Positions 1 through 6,959 of a DNA stretch of 14,066 nucleotides are shown in pieces. The DNA is from JBIKVP01 sp044356745. Lineage in GTDB: Bacteria; Pseudomonadota; Alphaproteobacteria; Rhizobiales; Beijerinckiaceae. The notes under the pieces are model-generated. The model did no database searches. It saw only the letters and a list, made by a program, of their open reading frames with translations, and was not told the origin of the DNA. Made by a program: the position numbers and the translations under genes. Numbering within the stretch: position 1 is the first letter of the stretch; every line of letters begins with the position of its first letter. The stretch lies in contig JBIKVP010000050.1 in assembly GCA_044356745.1 (NCBI GenBank), positions 1 through 14,066 of the forward strand, in the 5' to 3' direction.

Positions 1-57
1 GGTGCGGTGGCGTTTCAAAAGCTCCTGACGTTGGTCTGGTTCTAAAAGCGTACCCAT
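1..57 (-). CDS. Transposase N-terminus, IS630-like, partial
   Basis: The minus-strand frame starts at ATG (57-55) and gives 19 residues, MGTLLEPDQRQELLKRHRT, before the window ends. The pattern LxxxQRxELLxRHR resembles the start of IS630-family transposases, where a helix like this normally precedes a conserved basic DRIKAVL segment that is not present here. No catalytic DDE residues can be seen, so the family call rests on a short N-terminus plus the nearby TA dinucleotide. No good Shine-Dalgarno sequence is placed before this ATG, so the true start could differ. An identical copy in the opposite orientation ends the window on the right. Confidence 0.55.
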   Translation of the reverse strand, partial: MGTLLEPDQRQELLKRHRT

Positions 58-127
58 ACCAAATTGGAATCAAAACAACCTTAATAAAAAGATAACGCCA
101 ACTCTTCACTCACGAGGGGTATAGAAA
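1..127 (-). mobile_element. 5' end of an insertion element (IS630-like), left copy, cut by the window edge
   Basis: This block is the exact reverse complement of 13940-14066; the match stops at position 128 (A here, C in the other copy read in the same direction). Read on the minus strand it starts TTTCTATACCCC, runs through about 70 bases of AT-rich leader, and enters a transposase reading frame that leaves the window at base 1. The TA next to the start of the shared block suits the TA target of IS630/Tc1-mariner elements, but the exact element end cannot be fixed from two copies. Only the 5' part of the element is present. It lies 81 bp downstream of ribE. Confidence 0.7.
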
Positions 128-140
128 AGCGCATGCTAAG

Positions 141-175
141 AAAAAAGCCATGACAGATCGCGCAAAAGTGGCTTT
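141..175 (-). terminator. Probable intrinsic terminator of the nrdR-ribD-ribE operon
   Basis: On the minus strand, AAAGCCA (175-169) can pair with TGGCTTT (150-144) around an 18-nt loop, and the second arm runs into a T tract (146-141). It lies 34 bp after the ribE stop and before the insertion element. The 7-bp stem and long loop make it a modest terminator. Confidence 0.5.
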
Positions 176-208
176 AAAAGATTACTTAGCTAGTCTCTAA
201 TTTCAGTG

Positions 209-847
209 TTAGGCTGAGCATCGTGTCAATCGCGCCGCATATCTTGCCATCAAATCGACTTCCATATTCACGTCATCACCAACTTGACGTTTCCCCCACG
301 TTGTAATCTCAAGCGTATGGGGAATGAGAAGTACGCTCAGTGTTTCGTCACCTTGCAAACCTTCAATAGTGTTAACCGTTAAAGATGTGCCATCAAGTGT
401 GACCGAGCCTTTTTTCGCGATAAAGGGAGCAAGATCAGCAGGTATGGCAAACGTGAACTTCACGCTTTCCCCCATGCCATAAGCCGCATCTGTTACTCTC
501 TCTCGGCCAACAATCTTTGCTTTTGCGTCAATGTGTCCTGTAACGATGTGCCCACCAAGTTCATCACCAATTTTTAAAGAACGCTCTAAATTGAGCTGCG
601 TGCCAATTTGCCAGTCTTTTGCACTGGTAAGAGCCAACGTTTCAGCAGCAACATCGACATCAAACCATGTGAGGCCATTCTCGCGTCCTTTAGCAATCAC
701 GGTTAGGCAAGGGCCGCCACAGGCAATGGATGCACCAATCGCGATACCTTGAACATCGAAGTGACACACAATGCGAAAGCGCTTAAGATCATCAGAGCCT
801 GAAACATGCGTAATCGTGCCAACTTCACAGATAATGCCTGTAAACAT
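209..847 (-). CDS. ribE: Riboflavin synthase, alpha subunit
   Basis: This enzyme converts two molecules of 6,7-dimethyl-8-ribityllumazine into riboflavin plus a pyrimidine that is recycled, the last step of riboflavin synthesis in the cytoplasm. The 212 residues match the usual family length and start with the hallmark MFTGII. Two lumazine-binding barrels are visible. The first (about 1-97) holds GASIACGGPCLTV with Cys43 and Cys47. The second (about 98-200) opens with GGHIVTGH (His100, His105) and carries the matching KKGSVTLDGTSLTVN at 145-159. The ATG lies 2 bp after the ribD stop, and its GAGAGGA ribosome-binding sequence sits in the last ribD codons, so translation is probably coupled. 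Many alphaproteobacteria have ribH and nusB next; here a terminator and an insertion element follow instead. The gene is called ribC in some rhizobial annotations. Confidence 0.96.
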   Translation of the reverse strand: MFTGIICEVGTITHVSGSDDLKRFRIVCHFDVQGIAIGASIACGGPCLTVIAKGRENGLTWFDVDVAAETLALTSAKDWQIGTQLNLERSLKIGDELGGHIVTGHIDAKAKIVGRERVTDAAYGMGESVKFTFAIPADLAPFIAKKGSVTLDGTSLTVNTIEGLQGDETLSVLLIPHTLEITTWGKRQVGDDVNMEVDLMARYAARLTRCSA

Positions 848-849
848 AC

Positions 850-2046
850 CTAAAGCGTCCTCTCATAAAATGTGAATGTATCTCGACCAATGATCTCGCT
901 TTTGATCATTTGAAGTGCGGTCTCAATATAGGTTTTCACATAGGGTCTTAAGGCAAGATAGCCAGTGGATTCGAGCGCTATTTCACTGCGAGACGTGATG
1001 AGCTCGTCTATGAGGCCTCGGGTTGCGAGGGCTTCTGCAATACGTGGCCCTCCTTCTGAAAACACACGCGTAATGCCGCGTTCTGCCAATGTACTTAAAA
1101 CCATTTCTAGCGGGAGCTTAATATGCCCACCATCTTCTTTTGAAGGATTGCCACGCGTGATGCGATAAACATCTGCGGGCATCGGAATTATATCAAGCAT
1201 TGGAAAATGCGATTTGAGATTTGCCCCACGTGCATCACTCTCAAGTGATGACACATAAAAAATCCAAGTCGGAATATCATGTGATGAGGCAAGTAAGCGC
1301 GATTCTTGCGGGATTAATAAGTGTGTATCAAGAATTACCCGAACAGGAGAGAGATGCTCCATGCCGGGTAAGCGCACATTAAGCATGGGATCGTCATTTA
1401 GCGCGGTTCCTGAACCAATCATGATCGCATCAGCTTTTGCGCGCATCATGTGCACATGCGCCATGGCGAGGGGAGAAGAAATTGGCAGAGCTTCGCGCTC
1501 TGCTGTTGCGGCATACCCATCAGCTGTCATCGCGAGTTTTAAAGTCACGGCAGGGCGCTTTTGTGTAACGCGTAAAATATGCCCGCGATGAGCGCGATAA
1601 CCTTCGAGGGGTAACACATCGGTCACCACTTCAATCCCGGCTTCCCGCAACCGCTGATGGCCTTGTCCTGCAACACGTGCGTCTGGATCGCTTAAAGATG
1701 TAACGACACGTGTTATGCCTGATGAAATCAATGCGTCACAACATGGAGGAGTTTTGCCATGATGTGAACAAGGCTCCAAAGAGACATAAGCCGTCGCTCC
1801 TAAGGCTAAATCGCCTAATTTAGAGAGAGCAATACGCTCAGCATGGGGGCGTCCAGAGGGTTGTGTGATGCCAGTTGCCAGAATTCGTGGCTCATTATGA
1901 GTGTCATCAACTATCACCGCACCAACAGCAGGATTTGGCCATGTGCGACCCAAATGCCTTTCGCCCAAATTAAGTGCATGGCGCATGAGCGACTCATCCC
2001 AAGGCTTAAGATGCGAAGTGATTTTTTTAGAGGGAATGCGTGTCAT
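850..2046 (-). CDS. ribD: Bifunctional pyrimidine deaminase / reductase of riboflavin synthesis
   Basis: RibD deaminates and then reduces the pyrimidine made from GTP, the second and third steps of riboflavin synthesis. From the start used here (398 residues), the N-terminal cytidine-deaminase-like domain has zinc ligands and catalytic Glu in PHAE (His68, Glu70) and PCSHHGKTPPCC (Cys93, Cys102), the usual nine-residue spacing. The segment DPDARVAGQG follows. The C-terminal reductase domain starts near 166 with RPAVTLKLAMTADG, then has ADAIMIGSGTALNDDP and FSEGGPRIAEAL. The frame is open to an ATG at 2082, deep inside nrdR and with no ribosome-binding sequence. I chose the ATG at 2046, which overlaps nrdR by 20 bp, starts MTRIPSKK and has GGAG 12 nt upstream. 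An ATG at 1986 is possible but would trim the first helix. Confidence 0.95.
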   Translation of the reverse strand: MTRIPSKKITSHLKPWDESLMRHALNLGERHLGRTWPNPAVGAVIVDDTHNEPRILATGITQPSGRPHAERIALSKLGDLALGATAYVSLEPCSHHGKTPPCCDALISSGITRVVTSLSDPDARVAGQGHQRLREAGIEVVTDVLPLEGYRAHRGHILRVTQKRPAVTLKLAMTADGYAATAEREALPISSPLAMAHVHMMRAKADAIMIGSGTALNDDPMLNVRLPGMEHLSPVRVILDTHLLIPQESRLLASSHDIPTWIFYVSSLESDARGANLKSHFPMLDIIPMPADVYRITRGNPSKEDGGHIKLPLEMVLSTLAERGITRVFSEGGPRIAEALATRGLIDELITSRSEIALESTGYLALRPYVKTYIETALQMIKSEIIGRDTFTFYERTL

Positions 2047-2494
2047 CCGCTGCGAGTTCTCCGATGAGGGTTTCAAAATCACGGGTTTCGCGGAAGTTGC
2101 GATACACAGATGCGAACCTCACATATGCCACACCATCTAGATTTTTTAAACCTTCCATCACCAACTCACCAATAGTCTCGCTTGGAATTTCACCATCACC
2201 CAAACTTTCAAGCTGACGCACAATGCCATTAATCATGCGCTCAACACGTTCAGAATCAACAGGACGCTTGCGCAGCGCGATCTCAACAGACCGCACCAGT
2301 TTATCTCGTTCAAAAGGAATACGCTTGCCCGATCGCTTCACCACGATGAGTTCACGCAGTTGAACGCGTTCAAATGTTGTAAAACGCCCTCCACAATCTG
2401 GGCATACGCGCCGTCGCCTAATGGATGTATGATCATCAGAGGGACGCGAATCTTTCACTTGTGTATCGGGCGAACCGCAATATGGACAGCGCAT
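2027..2494 (-). CDS. nrdR: Transcriptional repressor NrdR
   Basis: NrdR is a nucleotide-sensing repressor that binds pairs of NrdR boxes before ribonucleotide reductase genes. The 155 residues are the normal length. The N-terminal zinc ribbon has MRCPYCG (Cys3, Cys6) and VCPDCGGRFTTFER (Cys31, Cys34). The ATP-cone domain spans about 49-139 and includes VVKRSGKRIPFERDKL and the late segment VAYVRFASVYRNF. It is the first gene of a minus-strand operon with ribD and ribE, a common arrangement in Proteobacteria. The last bases overlap the chosen ribD start by 20 bp. AAGGA lies about 10 nt before the ATG. The usual alphaproteobacterial upstream neighbour glyA is missing; a divergent outer-membrane protein gene lies upstream instead. 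Confidence 0.97.
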   Translation of the reverse strand: MRCPYCGSPDTQVKDSRPSDDHTSIRRRRVCPDCGGRFTTFERVQLRELIVVKRSGKRIPFERDKLVRSVEIALRKRPVDSERVERMINGIVRQLESLGDGEIPSETIGELVMEGLKNLDGVAYVRFASVYRNFRETRDFETLIGELAADDTHSL

Positions 2495-2960
2495 GACAGT
2501 TATATCCTTACAAATATCCTTGAAGAGGGTGATTCTTGTGGGAGATTCTCATATCTTGTGAACGATAGCGTCTGAATGAAGCGTGCGATAGATATCCAAT
2601 GAATAGCAAAAACAACAAACAGGGCAATTTTCATACTTTAGAAACCCTATTTTAAAATGCAAAAAGCAATAAAAGCGCATTTAGCCATGCGTTTAACGCA
2701 ATCATGCCCCGCGATTAATGTATTGCTTGATGGATTATGAGCTTCAAAATATACACTTTAGAGCCTTATTACAGTGGTTTAACACATTTTAAACTATTAA
2801 TATTCAGTGACTGTTAGTCATTGTGGCGCGCAAAGTGTCAGATTATGGCGACTTTGAGGCGTATGCTTATGCAGGTTTCTTGAAGTGTTGCGCTTTTGCG
2901 ACAGACTCTTTGATGCTTTGTCGCTAAGTTGTGTCATCTTAATTTTGTTTGGAGGATACC
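2495..2960. other. Divergent intergenic region between nrdR and the outer-membrane protein gene
   Basis: This AT-rich stretch of 466 bp holds no convincing gene. It should contain the nrdR promoter (minus strand) and the porin-like gene's promoter and leader (plus strand). Visible structure: two near-identical 8-mers TTCTTGTG (2533-2540) and ATCTTGTG (2553-2560) exactly 20 bp apart upstream of nrdR; an 8-bp hairpin with one wobble pair, AAGCGCAT (2673-2680) with ATGCGTTT (2687-2694); and in the plus-strand leader GCGACA (2898-2903) pairing with TGTCGC (2919-2924). None of these matches a regulator site I can name with confidence. Confidence 0.6.
2727..2755 (+). promoter_or_regulatory. Candidate sigma-70 promoter for the outer-membrane protein gene
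   Basis: TTGATG (2727-2732) and TATACA (2750-2755) are separated by 17 bp and are good matches to the -35 and -10 elements. Transcription would start near 2762, giving an untranslated leader of about 200 nt before the ATG at 2961. Leaders of this kind are often targets of small-RNA control in outer-membrane protein genes. No equally good promoter is visible closer to the gene. Confidence 0.45.
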
Positions 2961-3746
2961 ATGAAGAAAATTTTACTTGCGGGCGTTGCTCTCATCGCTT
3001 CAGTCGCAGCAGCTTCAGCAGCTGACTTGCCATCACGCAAAGGTGCTCCACTTGCACCAGTATTTTATGCTTATAACTGGACAGGCTTTTATGTCGGTGT
3101 TCATGCTGGTTACACATGGGGTGATAACAACTTCAGCCGTACAGGGTTTACACCTGCATTCAATGGCCCAGTAGGTGCTGGTACAGTTCCTGTATCATTT
3201 GGTGATGACAGTGACGGTGGTTTCATCGGTGGCGGTCAAATTGGTTATAACCATCAAATCGGTTCGTTGGTTCTTGGCGTAGAGGCTGACTTGTCTTTCG
3301 CTGATCAAGATAAGACAACAACAGTTGCTCTTCCAGGTGCAGGCGTGTTCTCTCCTTCAACAACCGTTGGCAGGCACGACATGGATTGGTTTGGCACAGC
3401 GCGTGTTCGCGTTGGTTTCACACCAGTTGATCGTTTGCTTGTATACGCAACAGGGGGTCTTGCATTCGGTGATGTAAACCAATCTGTTCGCTTGACATTT
3501 AACCCAATTGCTGGTGGTGACTTCTTTGGTGCGACAAACGACACTAAAGCAGGCTGGACAGTCGGTGGTGGTCTTGAATACGCCTTCACAAACAACCTGA
3601 CATTGAAAGGTGAATACCTGTATTATGATTTGGGTGATGAGAACATCGTTCTCACAGACTTGGCACGTTTCCCAGCTGACTCAGTGACCTACAACGTTGA
3701 AACAAAAGGCCATATCGTTCGCGCTGGTTTGAACTACAAATTCTAG
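2961..3746 (+). CDS. Outer-membrane beta-barrel protein, Omp25/RopB-like
   Basis: This is a 261-residue outer-membrane protein of the family that includes Brucella Omp25/Omp31 and rhizobial RopB, abundant surface proteins that stabilise the envelope; substrate transport is not established. A signal peptide is clear: MKK, a hydrophobic stretch, and probable cleavage after ASA at residue 20. The mature protein opens ADLPSRK and then has YNWTGFYVGVHAGYTWG, the typical first strand. Alternating polar and aromatic strands follow, and the protein ends LNYKF with the terminal Phe expected for BAM-mediated insertion. The frame extends to a TTG at 2949, but GGAGG (2951-2955) five bases before the ATG at 2961 fixes the start. 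Codons are strongly biased to GGT, GCT and similar forms, suggesting high expression. It is a single-gene unit bounded by a strong terminator. Confidence 0.92.
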   Translation: MKKILLAGVALIASVAAASAADLPSRKGAPLAPVFYAYNWTGFYVGVHAGYTWGDNNFSRTGFTPAFNGPVGAGTVPVSFGDDSDGGFIGGGQIGYNHQIGSLVLGVEADLSFADQDKTTTVALPGAGVFSPSTTVGRHDMDWFGTARVRVGFTPVDRLLVYATGGLAFGDVNQSVRLTFNPIAGGDFFGATNDTKAGWTVGGGLEYAFTNNLTLKGEYLYYDLGDENIVLTDLARFPADSVTYNVETKGHIVRAGLNYKF

Positions 3747-3767
3747 AATTCAGGCTAGTTTGAATTT

Positions 3768-3801
3768 AAAGCCGCAGTGCACAAGCACTGCGGCTTTTTT
3801 T
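3768..3801 (+). terminator. Strong intrinsic terminator after the outer-membrane protein gene
   Basis: AAAGCCGCAGTGC (3768-3780) pairs perfectly over 13 bp with GCACTGCGGCTTT (3785-3797) around the loop ACAA, followed by more T residues to 3801. It lies 21 bp after the stop codon and should insulate nuoJ from read-through of the abundant upstream transcript. The A-rich 5' side means it could also work weakly in the other direction. Confidence 0.95.
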
Positions 3802-3905
3802 ATGTGGTTTATGAGGACTTAGTCCTTAGGAATTTACGTATTTTTCCTGCATAAGCGGCTTTGATACTGTTGTACTCGCGGGAATCCCTGATATACAAGC
3901 AAGCA

Positions 3906-3951
3906 GAGATGCAAGGCGCAAGGTCTCTCTCCCCATGCGTCATTGCATCTC
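3906..3951 (+). repeat. Imperfect inverted repeat in the nuoJ leader
   Basis: GAGATGCAAGGCGCA (3906-3920) can pair with TGCGTCATTGCATCTC (3936-3951): the outer nine base pairs are perfect, then there is a small mismatch/bulge, then four more pairs, around a 15-nt loop. The left arm can alternatively pair AGAGA (3905-3909) with TCTCT inside the loop (3924-3930). It ends 42 bp before the nuoJ ATG. No T tract follows, so it is not a standard terminator; it could be a leader structure, a protein site or a dispersed repeat. Confidence 0.5.
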
Positions 3952-3993
3952 GAACATCTTCGCTTTTATACGTCTGGACGGGATGTCATAATC

Positions 3994-4608
3994 ATGACGG
4001 CCATTGCCTTTTTCTTTTATTTGTTCGCGGGTATTACCGTTGCATCGAGCTTTATGGTCATTGCCTCGCGCAATCCTGTGCATTCAGTGCTGTATCTCAT
4101 CCTTGCGTTCGTTAATGCGGCGGGACTCTTCCTGCTTATGGGTGCTGAGTTTCTCGCGATGATTCTCATCGTTGTTTATGTCGGTGCAGTGGCTGTACTT
4201 TTCTTGTTTGTCGTCATGATGCTGGATGTAGACTTTGCGCAGTTGCGCCAAGGATTTTTAAGTTATTTGCCCGTAGGTGGATTAATTGGTCTTATATTTC
4301 TCGTAGAGTTGATCATGGTTGTGGGGACATGGACGCTCAAACCTGAACTAATTAAAACACCATCCGCTGCCATTCCAGCCGCAGATAAAATTACGAATAC
4401 AGAGGCACTGGGGCGGGTGCTTTATACCGATTACATTTTCTTTTTTCAGACTTCTGGGATCATTCTTCTTGTGGCGATGATTGGCGCGATTGTGCTCACG
4501 CTACGCGATCGTGAAGGTGTGAAACGTCAGGATATTTCAAAACAAGTCGCACGTAATAAAGAGACTGCGATGGAGATTAAAAAAGTCAATTTCCGTGAGG
4601 GGGTGTGA
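3994..4608 (+). CDS. nuoJ: NADH-quinone oxidoreductase subunit J (complex I)
   Basis: NuoJ is a small membrane-arm subunit of respiratory complex I near the junction with the peripheral arm; its third helix takes part in coupling quinone reduction to proton pumping. The 204 residues form five hydrophobic helices. The diagnostic region is helix 2-3: NPVHSVLYLILAF (28-40), GAEFLAMILIVVYVGAVAVLFLF (50-72), with the conserved Glu52 and Tyr62. The frame is open upstream to 3943, but homologues start close to MTAIAFFFYLFAG, so the ATG at 3994 is used; GGGA lies about 10 nt before it. A minimal ATG-TCA-TAA lies out of frame at 3983-3991. The rest of the usual operon (nuoA-I) is not upstream. The stop codon overlaps the ATG of a 16-codon micro-ORF. 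Confidence 0.95.
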   Translation: MTAIAFFFYLFAGITVASSFMVIASRNPVHSVLYLILAFVNAAGLFLLMGAEFLAMILIVVYVGAVAVLFLFVVMMLDVDFAQLRQGFLSYLPVGGLIGLIFLVELIMVVGTWTLKPELIKTPSAAIPAADKITNTEALGRVLYTDYIFFFQTSGIILLVAMIGAIVLTLRDREGVKRQDISKQVARNKETAMEIKKVNFREGV

Positions 4609-4658
4609 TGAGCGCATTGTTTTTTAAACACGAAAATTTGCAAGATAAGGCAGTTTAA
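4608..4658 (+). CDS. Possible 16-residue micro-ORF between nuoJ and nuoK
   Basis: An ATG overlaps the nuoJ stop (TGATG) and is preceded by GAGGGGG four bases upstream, a stronger ribosome-binding sequence than that of nuoK. The frame reads MSALFFKHENLQDKAV and stops three bases before the nuoK ATG. I do not recognise the peptide. It may encode nothing useful and act as a translational bridge that carries ribosomes from nuoJ to nuoK, whose own AAGG is 12 nt away from its ATG. It could equally be a leftover of a longer nuoJ-nuoK spacer. Confidence 0.3.
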   Translation: MSALFFKHENLQDKAV

Positions 4659-4661
4659 AAC

Positions 4662-4967
4662 ATGATTGGATTAACGCATTATCTCGTTGTTGCAGCAACG
4701 CTTTTTACGCTCGGGGTTCTTGGGATTTTTCTCAATCGCAAAAACGTCATCGTCATTCTTATGTCAGTTGAATTAATCTTGCTTGCGGTCAACATCAATC
4801 TTGTCGCGTTCTCAACGCATCTTAACGACATTGTTGGACAGGTGTTTGCGCTATTTATTCTGACTGTCGCTGCGGCTGAAGCGGCGATTGGTTTAGCTAT
4901 TCTGGTGGTGTATTTCCGTAATCGTGGCTCGATTGCGGTTGAAGACATCAATCTGATGAAGGGTTAG
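4662..4967 (+). CDS. nuoK: NADH-quinone oxidoreductase subunit K (complex I)
   Basis: NuoK is an 11-kDa three-helix membrane subunit of complex I, related to MrpC of the Mrp antiporters. Its two buried glutamates lie on the proton path between the quinone site and the pumping subunits. Both are present: Glu37 in VILMSVELILLAVN and Glu73 in TVAAAEAAIGLAI. The 101-residue length, the motif FLNRKNVIVILMS after helix 1, and the tail RNRGSIAVEDINLMKG are all typical of alphaproteobacteria. The ATG at 4662 matches the usual N-terminus (IGLTHYL). nuoL follows after 3 bp. Confidence 0.97.
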   Translation: MIGLTHYLVVAATLFTLGVLGIFLNRKNVIVILMSVELILLAVNINLVAFSTHLNDIVGQVFALFILTVAAAEAAIGLAILVVYFRNRGSIAVEDINLMKG

Positions 4968-4970
4968 AGC

Positions 4971-6959
4971 ATGTCGCAACTGAATATTTATCACGCGATT
5001 GTTTTTTTACCGCTTCTCGGATTTTTGATTGCTGGCGCGTTTGGCCGCTTCATGAGTGCGCGGTTAAGCGAAGTGATCACAACAGGGCTGTTGTTTATCG
5101 CTGCAGGGTTATCGTGGCTTGCGTTTTTCAACATAGGTTTTGGTGATGTCGCTGTTGTTAAAGTGCCGCTTGCCAACTGGTTTAGTGTTGGTGACCTCAA
5201 AGTCGATTGGGCATTACGCATAGATACACTCACAGTTGTGATGCTGGTTGTAGTCAATTCCGTTTCAGCGCTCGTGCACCTTTATTCAATCGGTTACATG
5301 CATGAAGATCCGCATCGTGCTCGCTTTTTTGCATACTTATCGCTCTTTACTTTCGCGATGCTCATGCTGGTCACATCCGATAATTTGGTTCAAATGTTCT
5401 TTGGTTGGGAAGGCGTGGGGTTAGCGAGTTATCTCCTTATTGGCTTTTGGTATCATAAAGAGACTGCTAACGCCGCTTCAATTAAAGCGTTTGTCGTCAA
5501 TCGCGTCGGTGATTTTGGCTTTGCTTTAGGCATTTTCCTCATTTTTGTGTTGACAGGGACAGTCGCTTTCGATGGCATTTTCGCTAAAGCACCTGAGCTC
5601 ACCACAGTTACATTCAATTTCTTAGGTATGCAGTGGCACGCACTCACACTGGCATGTTTGCTATTATTCATGGGCGCAATGGGTAAATCAGCGCAATTTT
5701 TGCTTCATACATGGCTGCCTGATGCGATGGAAGGGCCGACACCTGTTTCTGCACTCATTCACGCAGCTACAATGGTGACGGCGGGTGTTGTGATGGTAGC
5801 GCGATTATCCCCCGTATTTGAATATGCACCCGTTGCGCTCACTGTGGTGACCGTTGTAGGTGCAGTCACGGCATTTTTTGCGGCAACGGTTGGCCTTGTG
5901 CAAAATGACATTAAGCGTGTGATCGCTTATTCAACCTGCTCGCAACTGGGCTATATGTTTGTTGCGCTTGGTTTAGGGGCTTATGCAGCGGGGGTGTTTC
6001 ATCTTTTTACACACGCATTCTTTAAAGCACTTCTCTTTTTAGGGGCTGGCTCAGTGATTCATGCCATGCACCATGAGCAAGATATTCGCTATATGGGAGC
6101 ATTGCGCAAATATATCCCCTTCACGATGGGTATGATGGCTATTGGTACGATTGCATTGACGGGGTTCCCTTACACAGCTGGTTATTTCTCGAAAGATGCA
6201 ATTATTGAATCAGCATATGCGGCAACGGGTTCGGCTGCTGATCTCGCATTTATCCTCACGGTTCTTGCGGCACTCATGACATCATTTTACTCATGGCGGT
6301 TGTTCTTTTTAACGTTTTCGGGACAAGCGCGTTGGGGCAAACATGCCTCTCATCATGATGATGTGCATGATCACGGGCATGCTGACCATACACCGCATGA
6401 AAGTCCACTTGTCATGTTGATCCCGCTTATTCTTTTAGCGGGAGGAGCACTTGTCGCAGGAATCGCTTTCCACGAATATTTTATCGGCGATCATTACGAT
6501 AAATTCTGGAAAGGTGCGCTGTTTACAAACAAAGATAATCATATTCTGCATGATATTCACAATGTGCCAGCATGGGTGAAATATTCACCGCTCGTTATGA
6601 TGATTGCAGGGTTTGTGCTCGCTTATATCATGTATTTACGTGATCCAAGCCGTCCTGCAAAACTCGCAGCATCACAACCACTTCTCTACAAGTTTCTACT
6701 CAATAAGTGGTATTTTGATGAGCTTTATAATGTGCTTTTTGTGAAACCATCTCTTTGGATCGGTCGCCTGTTCTGGAAAAAGGGTGATGGTGCAACCATT
6801 GATGGGTTTGGGCCCGATGGTGTTGCTTCAAGCGTACAAATTCTGACAAATCGTATTGTACGCCTACAAACTGGATTTATGTATCACTATGCTTTCGCCA
6901 TGTTGATGGGTGTTGCTGCACTTATGACATGGTACATCCTCGGCGGAGGGGGACACTGA
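4971..6959 (+). CDS. nuoL: NADH-quinone oxidoreductase subunit L (complex I)
   Basis: NuoL is the most distal antiporter-like proton-pumping subunit of complex I, with a long lateral helix that runs along the membrane arm. The 662 residues are somewhat longer than E. coli NuoL (613). Functional residues visible: Glu147 in FFGWEGVGL, Lys239 in MGKSAQFLLHTWLPDAMEGPTPVSALIHAATMV (split here by function: the Lys, and His264 later in the same run), Lys315 in NDIKRVIAYST and Lys408 in GYFSKDAIIE. A histidine-rich cytoplasmic or loop segment at 457-476 (eight His) interrupts the C-terminal part and is common in rhizobial NuoL. The lateral helix and anchor lie in the last 130 residues. It starts 3 bp after nuoK, and its TGA overlaps the nuoM ATG. 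Confidence 0.97.
   Translation: MSQLNIYHAIVFLPLLGFLIAGAFGRFMSARLSEVITTGLLFIAAGLSWLAFFNIGFGDVAVVKVPLANWFSVGDLKVDWALRIDTLTVVMLVVVNSVSALVHLYSIGYMHEDPHRARFFAYLSLFTFAMLMLVTSDNLVQMFFGWEGVGLASYLLIGFWYHKETANAASIKAFVVNRVGDFGFALGIFLIFVLTGTVAFDGIFAKAPELTTVTFNFLGMQWHALTLACLLLFMGAMGKSAQFLLHTWLPDAMEGPTPVSALIHAATMVTAGVVMVARLSPVFEYAPVALTVVTVVGAVTAFFAATVGLVQNDIKRVIAYSTCSQLGYMFVALGLGAYAAGVFHLFTHAFFKALLFLGAGSVIHAMHHEQDIRYMGALRKYIPFTMGMMAIGTIALTGFPYTAGYFSKDAIIESAYAATGSAADLAFILTVLAALMTSFYSWRLFFLTFSGQARWGKHASHHDDVHDHGHADHTPHESPLVMLIPLILLAGGALVAGIAFHEYFIGDHYDKFWKGALFTNKDNHILHDIHNVPAWVKYSPLVMMIAGFVLAYIMYLRDPSRPAKLAASQPLLYKFLLNKWYFDELYNVLFVKPSLWIGRLFWKKGDGATIDGFGPDGVASSVQILTNRIVRLQTGFMYHYAFAMLMGVAALMTWYILGGGGH

Noticed and set aside
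128..208. Remnant of ribH between ribE and the left insertion element
   Set aside because: The stretch is only 81 bp, contains a terminator-like hairpin, and has no reading frame resembling lumazine synthase.
531..752. Plus-strand open frames across ribE, ribD and nrdR
   Set aside because: They lie wholly opposite well-supported genes, have no family resemblance and no ribosome-binding sequence.
2533..2560. Pair of CTTGTG direct repeats upstream of nrdR as NrdR boxes
   Set aside because: They match the NrdR box consensus poorly and are 20 bp apart, unlike the roughly 31-bp spacing expected for paired boxes.
2673..2694. Hairpin in the intergenic region as a terminator
   Set aside because: No gene on either strand reads into it, and the stem is short with a wobble pair.
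3305..3595. Minus-strand frame inside the outer-membrane protein gene
   Set aside because: It is a by-product of the GGT/GCT-biased codons of the plus-strand gene, with no recognisable protein features.
3983..3991. Minimal ATG-TCA-TAA upstream ORF before nuoJ
   Set aside because: Such three-codon sequences occur often by chance, and nothing else supports a role.
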